Of a DNA stretch of 64,000 nt, positions 11,110-22,540 are shown piece by piece. Positions within the stretch are counted from its first letter, which is position 1. Each line of letters opens with the position of its first letter. The position numbers and the translations under genes are program-made. Where the stretch lies: positions 48,176,477 through 48,240,476 of the forward strand of contig JAIUCV010000003.1 of NCBI GenBank assembly GCA_026724425.1. Direction: 5' to 3'. The notes under the pieces are model-generated. The model did not search any database and was not told the origin of the DNA. It worked only from the letters and a program-made list of their open reading frames with translations. Origin of the DNA: Erythrophleum ivorense. Taxonomy: Eukaryota > Streptophyta > Magnoliopsida > Fabales > Fabaceae.

Positions 11110-13915
11110 TGTAACACCCCAAAATTAATTAAGGTGTTAATTATGGTTTTAGATTAATTAGGAATAATTAATATGGAATAATCGGGTAAGTTAAGTCAAT
11201 AGAAATTTTGGAGAGATAAATTATTAATATGGGTTTGAGATTTAATTAGGATAGAAATTTCATCTAGGCTCAAATTAATATAGGAGATCATGAGAAGAGG
11301 CTAATGGAGGCCTAATAAGCTAGGTGCATACCCAATTTGATTCAATGTGATAGAGGCCCAAGATCCACCTTGTATAGGCTCTTAGGAATGGCCCAATAAA
11401 CCTTGTGCAAACCCAAAACAAAGGAGTTCTTAGAACTAGGTCTGGCTTAATAAAATTCTGTAGCCCAACACCTTAAAACTGGTCCAATAAAGCTAAAAAT
11501 CTGAAGCCCAAATGGAGTTGGACCTTATAACAGCCCATGACTTATATTTGACCCAACTTAACCCAACTAAAACCCTAAACATTTAAGCCCTTTCCCCATT
11601 TTGCTGAAACACACTTCTCATTTTCGGAGGTTTGGAGGGAGGCTAGGGTTTGAGACAAGAAATCTCATTTTTCACATTTAGAGTAAGATTCAGCCAAGGT
11701 AATAGTTATATAACTTAATCCCCTTATCTTTCTCTTTAATTTAGCCCGATTAGTTTTTCATTTAGAGTATTTTTACCTACACCTAAAATCTGAAACTTGC
11801 CATTTGATGTTTCTATGGTGAAAATTCGTAGGTTGAGGCTAGGGCTGACATTAGGTAAGTATAAACCCTCCATTTTGATGCTTTCTTTGCTAGTTTGAGA
11901 CTCCTATAGTTGATTTATAATATGGGTATTAATTTTGTACGAATTTGCTTAGGATTTTGGGTGAAATATTGAAGTTATTGGTAGAGGACATTTTAATCCG
12001 AATTTGGGGACTTGTAGTGGCTGGGTAAGTGTTTCCTAGGTAGTCATTAGCATTTTATATTCTTTGGGTACTTGTTGCAGCTGTTAATAATGAATTAGAG
12101 TAGTAATTCTTTGATGCTATAGTTATAGGGAGATTTTTGTACCATTGGTGACTGTCTATAAGTGAGGTAACAAGGACTATATTAATTCCATGCATATATC
12201 TGTTTTAATTTCATATTTGCTGTACATGAATGATTTGAAATGCTGAATGAATTAATTAGCTATCTATTGTATTGTGATTGGACTTTGTGAGTCCATGGTA
12301 GAGCTGTGGTACGGCTGCCACCCGTGCATGTGCTTCGATCAGGCACCGGGTTATGATCAAACCCTAAATGCACTGAGCCCTAGTTGTGCTCAATGGGGAA
12401 TAGGTGCCGTGGATGGGCCTCTCCCGGAGTTATTGACTTTTAACATGTAGAAATATGATTGCTAGTATAGGATAGTAATCATGATAGCCTAATTGTTTCA
12501 TTTACTAATATGACTGGTATTTTTTTTATGCTTATGTGAAATTATGCATGTATGCTAATTAAACTAGAATATATGATGGAATTGCCTTAGTTACTGAGAT
12601 TCGCATCTCACCCAGTTTTATGGGATTAAACATCTCAAGTGAAGGTTCTTCGGGTAAGGATAAGGGTAAGCAAGTGGATGAATATCCATGAGTTAAGGCC
12701 TGGTGTGGGAGAGCTACACTTGGTCTAAGTAGAATAGAGTATATGCTAATTTATTAACTCTTGTATAGCATCATCATGTATCTGTATTACCAAGTGTAGG
12801 AGTTTGTATTTTGACAACATGGAATGTAACCAATGAGAAATAGGCTTCATTCTAGTAGTTAGTGGATGTATCAGTTATGACACTTATTATGCCTTGTAAA
12901 CCTTCATTTTAATTGACTATTTGAGTAATGAAATTATGTGATATATGGATTGTGGATTTGAGCTAGCAATGTATGAATTATCTGATGAAAATATGATTAA
13001 ATGACCATTGTGAGAAATTTATAAATTTATTGATATACGACCAATGAAGGAGTAGGAGAATCCATCTTTAATTGTGGGATGGGTAATGATTTAATGGCTA
13101 GGGAATTCAGCTAGGTAGATGCTATTCGAAGTTCATAATAAGTGAGAGAGTAGCCCTAGAGAGTCCTTAGATAAAGAGTGGAGAGTATAAGACAAGATTT
13201 TTAGAGTTGTAGGATCAGAAGGAATTTCGCCATGGCCAAATTAGGGTTAGCCGCGGCCAATAGAGGCAAGATTGCCTAGGGGGAGTCTAGAGAGCAATTC
13301 GCCGTAGCGAAATGTGGAATTAGCCGCGGTAAAATGTGAGAGGCAAAAATAGGAGTTGTTTAAAGGGTAATTCGCCGCAGCTAAATAAGGAATTGGTCGC
13401 AGTGAACTTTTGTGAAAATGAGCCCGGCATTCCAGAGAGGAATTGGCCGCGGCCAATAGTGAGAGGCGAGTGAGGTATGTTTCAGGAGGCTTCCTTGCTA
13501 CGGTGTCATGTAGCTTAGCCACGGTGAAGGTCCAACTCTCCACGGTGATAGTAACGATGCGAGGGATGAAGCCGAGAGGAATTGGCCACGGTGAACATCC
13601 TGAAACCTTCATTCTAATATAGAAACCTTGGTTTTTCACATGGTAACCCCAAGGGGTGACTTAGAAACATTAGTAGAAGATTTTTGCGAGTTGAAATTAA
13701 TTGGTAATAGAATTAAAGGCTTTTAAATGAATGTTTGTTTCCCTGATGTACATGAGTGCTTGTAATTATATGGTTGATGACTCTAATAACATTAAGGTTC
13801 AAATTTCCCCACAATTCTATAATGTAATTATTCTTAATGTCATGTAACCCTAGTTTATGGTTATTAATAACATATTTTACCTTAATTACAATGCTTAGAA
13901 GTTAGGGTTGTCACA
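11110..13915 (+). mobile_element. Solo LTR of a second family (LTR-B, 2.8 kb) inside L3
   Basis: Begins TGTAACACCCC at 11110 and ends GTTGTCACA at 13915. The flanks are GCATG (11105-11109) and ACATG (13916-13920), a 5-bp duplication with one G-to-A difference. L3 sequence resumes in register afterwards. Internal text such as ACTGAGATTCGCATCTCACC near 12593-12612 resembles the downstream half of plant Ty3/gypsy chromovirus LTRs, where a similar phrase precedes U5. No PBS, PPT or coding domain is present. Its last ~700 bp holds a dense palindrome cluster. The 130-codon minus frame across 13247-13639 is a by-product of that GC-rich repeat and is not a gene. Confidence 0.8.
13225..13600. repeat. 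Cluster of imperfect palindromes, GCCGCGGC type
   Basis: This is the densest array of the motif: roughly a dozen variants in 375 bp, for example TTAGCCGCGGCCAATA, AATTCGCCGTAGCGAAAT, AATTCGCCGCAGCTAAAT, AATTGGTCGCAGTGAAC, AATTGGCCGCGGCCAATA and AATTGGCCACGGTGAAC. Each unit is a 14-18-bp imperfect palindrome with an AATT-like shoulder and CpG-rich core, separated by 20-50 bp of unrelated sequence. The GC content stands out against the AT-rich surroundings. Confidence 0.75.
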
Positions 13916-14629
13916 ACATGTCTAGCTAGTAAGGATATATGTGGTGCCACTTATGTATCTTAGATTACTTTTATATGTGCATAAGACTTGAATAGACTTG
14001 GTAATGCCAAAAGTCCCTTGATAAAGGTAAAGATGAGCCAAAGCCCCTTAGTATGGGTGAGACAAGCCAAAAATCTCAAGAGAAGTGAGGCTTAGTCAAA
14101 TGCCCTAAAAGAAATGGATGAGACAAGTCTAAAAGTCCTGAGAGAAATGGGTGAGGCTAACCAAGGTCTTGAGAGTCTACTTTGATGTATTTGAGACTTA
14201 TGAAATGGAAACCATGTTCTTGATATGCATATGTAGCTCATAGACCATGCATGGCATTCATTTGCATGAAATTACATCCATCATGTATGATTGAAAGTAT
14301 ATAAGGCTATTGAAATTCTTTGAATCTCATTCCCTCTCCTATCTCTATATGTCTGGGTGGTCCAAGTGAGCAAAGAAAAAGGAGCCACCATACTTGAAGA
14401 TGAAAGATTGATAATAGGATTGTGTATATAGCCTTTTTGTAACCATAATGTTGGCAAACGATGTAATCTCATATTGTAAATGATGTATAACCCCTTAGAC
14501 ATATGTAGATTCATGTATATGTGATGTATGCATGGAAACTAAAGGTATATGAATGAGAATGAATGTTTTTGACATTAAGATGCATGGATATGGTTGCAAA
14601 TTTTATAGTAACAAGTGGGGGAGTGAGTT

Positions 14630-17600
14630 TGTAACATCATAATTTCTTAGCTCATTTCATGCTATCTCTATACCTCATATCAAGCAATTCACATGAGAAG
14701 CAAGAAAAATGGCATTAAAAAGTGTATTTCTTAGCGTTGCATCACGAATAAAATTTTCATGTGGTGTCTGTGGACCATGTGAGCTCATACATCACATTCT
14801 CATATTTAATTACATAGACACAACTCATTTCCATCGTCAAAATTGGCCTACAACTCGTGGAAAGCCAAGGAATACATAAAATTTATATATGCAATTTCGG
14901 CCAAAATTTTCTCACTTCTATCACAAGCTTTAGAAAATCATAACTAATTCTAAAAAAATTGAAATCATGCATTCCTGGCCATTCTAGAAATCTACACATG
15001 TTTAATTTATGATATAAATATGTTTAGACCATGAAACACAACATATAAGATGTTTGACATTAAAAAAGTTTCAAAGGTCTGGCTATCTACTGGTACAGTC
15101 ACAAGTTTCTGCAACAAACTTAAAAAATGTTCAATTAATTCCATAAAAATCCAATCCATGTAAATGATATCAATCTAAAAAGATGTGATGTTAACTAAAG
15201 GAAACAAAATAACTCTAGACCAGTTCAAGTACGTCTAAACCTCGAAACCTAATCAAATATTACCTGAGGTCAGTTGGGGCATCAGATACGGGGGCAGAAT
15301 CTTTAAAAATTTATATCTCTCGCTCTAGACCTCAAAATGAGGTGTTTCTAGTAAGTACAAGTCACTGGTAATGTCTATTTTCTCCATATAAAATTTTGTG
15401 GCAATTGGACATCATTTGGGCCCTGTGTGACAAAAATTATTTTCGGACCAAGTGAACAGTATATCAAACCAAAATTAGAATTTTTCCCAACTTTGAAAAT
15501 TCATCAAATATTCTATAGACCTCCAAAAATTTTGTTCTTTAGCTTTTCAAAAATCTTTCAACAAGCTCTAATTGTATACCAAATATTAAATCAAGAAGAG
15601 CTCATTTGGATAAAAAGTGGTATAGGTTTCCAATATGGTCAATTTATACTCTATATAGGATACCAAAATATCCAAATGGTTTTCTTTGATGTTTGACACC
15701 TTTTAGGCAAGTATAAAAGCATAATTATAACTTATATAAGCTACGCAAATGGTCTCAAACCTCATGCATCTCAATTTGGCCATTCCACTTCCATTTATAC
15801 ATGCATTTCCAAGATGCTAGTTGGCCAATACATGTCCCAAATTCATGTTCTCATACATATAACTTTAGCTCTCATTCATCCATGATACATTAATATATTT
15901 ACACATGCTCATATGGTTACATAACAATTTCATCAAGGGATTACATCATATGCCATGTATATGGCTAAAAAGGAAGCAAAACTAGGCATATTCATATACT
16001 TTGATGTCAATCTTCTTCTTCTAGGCTTGGTGGCCTCTATTACCTTGCTCAATTATTTCACCTAGCATGTTAAGACATTGGAGAGGAGGGGATGAGATTC
16101 AAAGAATCTTAATAGCTCATCTCCCATTCAATCATACATAAAGCATGCAAAACAAGTCTTACAAATGCATGCATGGACATATTAACATGTGAAAACATTC
16201 AACAAATATTTTCAACATTTGAACAAGTCATACATAGCATACAAAGGTTTGCCAAGCAAGTGGATTGGCCTCATCCATTTACTTGTGGATTTTGGATTTG
16301 CCTCACCCATTCTTAAAGAGGTTCTTAGACTCAACCTTACTTTTGGGAGACTCTTTACTTTGTCTCAACCAATCTTAAGGGTTCTTGGCTCATCCTCACC
16401 ATGGCTAAGGATTCTTGGCCTCACCACACTCAAGAAAATCAAAGCAAACATCATAAATATCATTTGGAAAACATAATGCATCATCATGGTACCATGACAT
16501 ATGAAATCATGCTAGAATACTTTTCATGGCTTAAAACACACATACACACATTCAAAGACAAGTAAAGCAAACAATTATGCATGAGAGAAGGTGGAGAAAG
16601 CTACTTTACTAGTATTTGTACACTTTTTCCTTAAGTCTTGAATCCTCTCCCCTGGCCTCGCACACCCAAGAAGGTGGAGATCATTCCTCTTGGCCTAGAC
16701 ACATCATATGAAAGCTAATTATACTCTTGAAGTAAAGTTTAAGGCCACACAACTTGCTTAGATACTAGCTTGACTCATTAGCCCTTTTATGTTTCCAAGA
16801 ATACACCTAATGAAGCAACACCCATTAAATAAATTCTAAGCTCCATTCTTTCCTTTCAAATATGATTCTTGACTCCTTTTAAGCCTCTTGGAGTCATCAC
16901 ACAATTAAAATAAAGAGCCAAACTACATGTTTCTTCTTTAGGTCATATTATGGAACATAAAGCACCAACTCATTCTCTAGCTTCCTAAAGTTTTTCCAAG
17001 GCTTCTCCTCATATGCATTCATCATATATGACTCAAAAATAGGCTTAGAAAAATTTAAAACTCTCCCTAGGTATATAGGAATTTGGGCTTTATAGACTTT
17101 GCTTTGTTTTCTTGATGGAGGAAGCACATGGAGAGACCTCTAAGGACCTTAGGAACTCATTTAAACACTTATTTAGGCATAGGATTTAAGAGATCAAATC
17201 ATATTTTGTAAGGAGCACTTGAAACCCTAGAATTTGCATCTTGAATTTCTATGGTTATTTGTTAATTCTCTTTGTATATTCTTAATCTCCACATCCTTTC
17301 TCCTAAGAATCACTCTTGGTTCTACCTAAAAACCTAGCCCTCTTAGGGCTTCTTGAGGGGAGTGAAATGGGTGGAAAAGAGGAGCAAGGAATAGCAACAA
17401 TGGAAGGAGAAATTACCTAGTTTTCATGGTTTTTCTCACTTGAATCTTGTCTTTTTTAGGCTCCTCTCTTCAAATCCGAATTTTCCCCTTAATTTCTCCC
17501 TTAAAATAGATTTATAAACTTCATTATAATCATAAGAAAGAAAGCTCAAGAAGAGAGGAACAAGTTTGGAAGAAGAAGCATGAAAATCTATGAAATTCCT

Positions 17601-18275
17601 TACCTTTTCCTTGCTTTTTCTCCTTTCTTCTCCTCCATGGTGCACCTAAGAGAGCTGGTGTTTTCTCTAGTTTTTGGGCAGAATGGGTCATGCAAATGAA
17701 GGGGAGAAGAAATAAGAAACCTAAAGAGTGTTCAAGAAGCTTCCACTTTCTTAGAAATTTCAATTTTGCCCTTCATTTTTGGCATTTTTTTCTAAGTCAT
17801 TTTAGCTCCTTTTTGAGAACCGTCTTTTCCATCATGAAATTTAGGTTCCCAATTTAGTAAAATTCCTTTGGAATCACTCAAATCAGAGCTAAAACATTTC
17901 CGAACAAGTCAGTTAAAGTTTTAGTCAACTAACGTTAGAAAACGTCCATTGGAGGAGCTTTAGCTATTCCGGGGCTTCCCATAGTTTTTAGGGCCCCTGA
18001 GAATTTTGAAATTTGCTAAAAATGACGAAAATGCCCTTATGTTTCATCAATCTTTCATAATAATTCATTTCTTCATTCTAGCTTCGTTTTTCTTTCTATC
18101 TGAGTTCAGAATTATCATTTTTAGGAGTCTAGAATGCTTTCTAAATTTTTTGGGACCTTAACTAAGTCTATTCAAGGGACTTCCTTTTATATTTGGTGAA
18201 TTTCATTCGTTTACAAAAAAATCGTACGTTATGTTTATCACATTTTCTCTCATTTTCAGAGAACCGGATGTTACA
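14630..18275 (-). repeat. 3' LTR (L4) of the LARD-like element
   Basis: Plus-strand reading starts TGTAACATCATAATTTC (the LTR 3' end) and finishes ACCGGATGTTACA (the LTR 5' end). Length is 3646 bp. Its outer end abuts the GAGTT duplication and its inner end abuts the polypurine tract. It contains the minisatellite block near 16260-16430. No TATA box is seen at the offset where L1, L7-L9, L11 and L12 have one, and the same holds for its partner, so this subfamily differs in its promoter region. Confidence 0.88.
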
Positions 18276-18295
18276 TTTCTCCCCCCTTAAATAAA
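18276..18295 (-). other. Polypurine tract of the LARD-like element
   Basis: On the minus strand TTTATTTAAGGGGGGAGAAA directly precedes the LTR start TGTAACATCC. A purine run touching the 3' LTR is the primer for plus-strand DNA synthesis, so this fixes the element's orientation. Confidence 0.85.
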
Positions 18296-19489
18296 TTTTG
18301 TCCTTAAAATTTGGGGCATGCTTTCTTCTTACTCTTTTCTTTTCTAGCTAACTGCTCTTTTCTTTCCCTTCTTCCTAGCTCTATACGTTTTTCTCAATAA
18401 TTTCGCTCGTTTGAATTTTCTCTCAGCCTGGGAATTTTCGTTACTAGCTCTTAATAAAGGCTTTATTATTAGAGTACTAGTCAATTCTTCTCATAAAGGA
18501 AAGAAATTTCTAATTCTTGAGGCCTATCCTGGGAGAGCTTACTAATTATATCAGGTTTGTCTTAACCCATTCGCAAAGGTTAACGTTCATTTCAGGAGAC
18601 TCATTTACACATCTCGGGGTAATTTATTTCATATCAAATTTCCCGTGTCCTCTCTCAATGGCTTCTCATAATATCTCATCATCTTTTTTTTATCATTATA
18701 GCTGTTGGAGATTTCTATCTGTCTATTTACTTATTTACATGTACTGTCCACTGTTCATCTCTGCGTTCTTTCTTACTAGCTCATCCCATGATTACCATTC
18801 ACATTTCTTTCTATTATAGGCCTCACATCTCAATTACTTACTGAGATTACAACTACTTTGGGGAGTTTCCGTTTTAATGATCCTAATTTCTCTATTTACT
18901 ACTACATTTGTCTCTGTAGGCCGGGACTTTTCCTCACTGTCTTTGCTCACTTATAGTGGCATTTTATAATCCCTCATTTCAATACTGATAGGTTTAACAT
19001 ATGTGTCTCATACCGGCATCGAAAAGCTACTATCACTGGCTACTGTTGAGCTCTGGTGGGATGCTAGCTATATTCATAGTTTTGATTACTGGAGGCATAC
19101 TATACCACTTACCTCATATAAAAACTGCACTTGACCCATTTCTAAATACATAGGCTAACATATGGGGATCCTTTTATCCCTTGGTCAGGGCAAATATCTG
19201 CTAGGTAGTGGTTCATCTGGTTCTAACTCTAGAAAGCTACTTTCTTGCTTTCCTCATCTCATATATTATGCTTATCTCTTAAGAAAGCTAGTTAGTGGTC
19301 TAACTATCTGAGTAAAGCTTTCATATCTCTGTGGCAATAGTCTACCAGACTCGAAAGATCTTTAGTCTCTGAGACAAAAGCTAACTGAAACTGTACTAGT
19401 CTCTGAGACTATTACTTTGTAAAAACTATCTTAGGTTGTCATCTCACCAAAGAATCATCATAGTGTAACTGGGGGCTCTCTATAACTCT

Positions 19490-19575
19490 GTGGGATCTAC
19501 TGCGACCCCTTGGTCTACTGCGACCTCTCAAAGTCTTACTAGAGTCTACTGCGACCCATTATGTTATGCTAGGAT
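19490..19575. repeat. Four copies of a CTACTGCGACCC motif
   Basis: TCTACTGCGACCC-type units recur at about 19497, 19511, 19536 and 19564, the last decayed to TCTACTGCAATCC. Read on the minus strand they give GGTCGCAGTAGA, close to the GGTCGCAGTGAA unit of the cluster at 13225-13600, so they probably belong to the same motif class. Confidence 0.6.
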
Positions 19576-22004
19576 CTACTGCAATCCATTTCTGGAAGAC
19601 ATCAAAGCCTAAGATTATTGTATCTGACAGTAAAACACATACTCACTAAGTCCAGTTATCATCGCTTATAATAGCTGAGGCTAAACTCAGAGGTACATCG
19701 TGCTTTTCGTGCGAAGTGGGTTCTGTGTCATTTAATTCTCTAGGATCCCATCATAGTAATACTTAGGAGTATTTTAACTTTCCTTTACTACTCCTTATGG
19801 GATACTTAGGTTTCCATTCTAGCCCTTTTTTACTTAGGCTTTCTTTTCTTACTTTATTGACTTACTTACTTTATGTGTACTCGTTCTAACTTTCCCCTTA
19901 TATCCTGTAATTTTTGAATATGTCCACATTTTGCTTTTGAGTGCCTTGGCACTAGGGCATCTCATACTCTGAGTGTGGTTAACATCTCTGGCAGGAGAGA
20001 GGTTATGCACTGGTTAATACTCATTTCATTTACATGTACTATAAGGGACTCAGATCATACATACTGAACTCATGCAATCTGAATCTAAATATTCTCTACT
20101 GGGGATTCCTCTCTGCATACTTTTCTTACTATTTTAGTATTCCTGGAATCCCTTTATCTTTTTTGTCTGACTCATCTTGTTATTTAGCTAACTAGGATAC
20201 CTTTCAATTATCAGGACACTTTGGTGATTGATCTCGTCATTTGCTATGCACTTAAGCCACATTACTACTAGGTTGGCCAGACCCAATATCATGTAGCCTC
20301 TATTGCAAGTAAAATATAATATCAAACACTAATAAACAGGCGCTTCATGACTGAGCTCAAAGCCACTATTGCCTGTATATTACAAGTTTTCCAACAATCT
20401 AAAGTATTCTTTTTTTACTTTTCTTTATCTGCTCTATTCTCGTAGATTGCTTGGGGGAAAATAGGATTCTTCCTCTGCTTCATCCTGAGATTCCTCTACA
20501 TTGCCCGACTATTTTTACTTCGGGCACTATCATGGAAAAATGGCATTTGTGCTAAGGACAAGTGTGCTTTCTTAAGTATTCAAGCACATTAACTAAATAT
20601 TTATTCTTAATCTATTATGTCCTCGTCTTGAACACTGTCATAATTTCTCTTTCTTTTTACCTTTCTTATCCTCTTATTTAGGTAAAAGGATGTTTCACTA
20701 CTAGCTATTTTTATTGCCAATTCAAATTTCTTTATGCTCAAAAGCACTTGCCTTTTTCCCAGGGTTCCTCTACTTATTTATTCTTTAGAATGTCAAGGGG
20801 TTCTACTTTTCCTTATACTCTTACTCTGCTTTTAACTAGACCATTCCTTGGTAAGAAGAATTCTATTTCATATAATCCTAGGAATTTCCTTTTATTATGC
20901 TCTTGGCTTACACTCTTTCCCTACATAATATGAGGCTCGCCTTCTTAGGCAGTCTCTAGCTCCCTCGAGCTTCCCTGAGGGCACTAAGGCACTAACTATT
21001 TGTCTCAACTTATTTCTATGCTTGGATCAGAGCTGGGCTTTCTCTCTATTCAGCCTTTTTAACCTCATCCCTAGGAGCACAATATACTATTTCTAGGGTT
21101 CTGCTAACCCAATCTAGAACATGTACTCTTAATGTCTGGATTCTACCTCACTGAAAGCTTATATTCTACTGGGTGCTCTAATCACTCACGTGCCTTAACC
21201 CTATATCATTCTCATATTAGGGAGCTTGGCTAACTAACCATCAGACCCCTATCTATTTACTTTTTTGGGCTTAGCTTACTCATTTAATCATTACTTAAGC
21301 GAGGGCATCTCTTCTGTGGCTAGTTTCTTAGCTCTTCCTCGCTTCCTTTATCATTATGCTCTATAGTTCAGGGGGTCTACTTAGGGGAATTTACTAACCA
21401 CTACTAGGTGGTTTCCCCGACTCAGGGTGTCTCATCTTTCCTTTCTCGATCTAAGGAAAACTTTCACTGAGCCTTTCATTCACATATCTCACCTGAAACG
21501 ATGCTACTAGTCATCTTCCCCAGGCTTTAGCTTATGCTTAGCTTAGGTTAGCCATCTCATCAGACTTATAACTTACTAACTATCCTCATTCTTTTTTGAG
21601 CTTCTATTACTAGGCTAATCATACTTACCTCTAGGTATCACCTATGAGGTACACTTTTCTAGGGCGCTCACTATATGCCTCTCTACTGGTAGCCTTATCT
21701 TACTCCATTTTAAGGCCACACTACATTCTATCATTCAGTGTCTCACATGATAGCAATCTAGGTTGGAGTCAATGCCTTAAAGGTAGATCTCAATAACCTT
21801 ATTATCCCTATGTCTAACTTTCTCTATGCTGAGCTCTTTTCTCAGTCTCATTTGCTAGGCCCACGGATTTCTTACTAATCTTTAGTCACTATTTACTACC
21901 CTTTTTTTTACTTATACTAGTGGTTCCCACTCTCGGTCGGTTATCTAATCCCTTATCAACTCATTCCTCAAGTTGTCCTAAATATGACCAACAAGGCATT
22001 TTAT

Positions 22005-22180
22005 GTTGTCATTCACCACAGCTAACAAATCATTCGCCGCGGCTAATTAGCCTCGGTTTCACCCTAGTTTTTCTGTCTAAGTATTGGCCACGGTGAGGAA
22101 CTCTCTGGATTACCTCACTGCTTCCCGAAATAATTGGCCGCAGCTAAGTAATTTATTGGCCATAGCTAATGTCTCTGATT
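22005..22180. repeat. Palindrome cluster, GCCGCGGCTAAT type
   Basis: Units include ATTCACCACAGCTAA, CATTCGCCGCGGCTAATT, TATTGGCCACGGTGAG, AATTGGCCGCAGCTAAG and TATTGGCCATAGCTAAT. They match the class seen in LTR-B and L3 although this is the internal region of a different element. The units run through the small plus frame at 22084-22266, which is therefore not a gene. Confidence 0.72.
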
Positions 22181-22540
22181 GGCTTACTTTTTCAGGGATT
22201 GAATTTTCATCTTTAGCTACCAATTCGAACCTCATTGCCTCTATATCTAGCCCATCATCAAACTAGAGGATTCTACCTCTTGCTTCACTCATGCATGGCT
22301 AGCTATTACCTCTGGGCTATCAAGGCTCTAGGGTGTAGCTTGTAATTAAAACCTCTGGCCTAAGAGAATTAGCTTTTCGGGCTCTAATACTTATCTAAAC
22401 ATTTGGGTGTTTGTGGCTAGGGGATAACTCTCTTTCTCATTCCCTTCTAAACTGGTCCTGTGCAGCTGCAGTCTCATCTTATACTGCGTTGCATCATTAC
22501 TTGTCTCTGTATTAAGCAGGACATCTCAAAATGGCCTAAG

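Larger units (their letters stand above)
18276..22540 (-). other. Internal region of the LARD-like element, main part, non-coding
   Basis: This 4.3-kb stretch is pyrimidine-rich on the plus strand. I checked it on the minus strand for zinc knuckle, DSG/DTG protease, RT YxDD, RNase H and integrase motifs and found none. Frames are short on both strands (longest about 100 codons at 18517-18819 on the wrong strand). Recognisable structure is limited to the PPT at its left end and the motif clusters at 19490-19575 and 22005-22180. It is interrupted at 22541 by a solo LTR and continues at 26275. Confidence 0.7.

Noticed and set aside
13247..13639. 130-codon minus-strand frame in LTR-B
   Set aside because: It runs across the GC-rich palindrome cluster, where stop codons are rare by composition; no domain or start context supports a gene.
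18517..18819. 100-codon plus frame in the LARD-like internal region
   Set aside because: Opposite strand to the element, Phe/Ser/Leu-rich as expected from pyrimidine-rich DNA, with no recognised motif.
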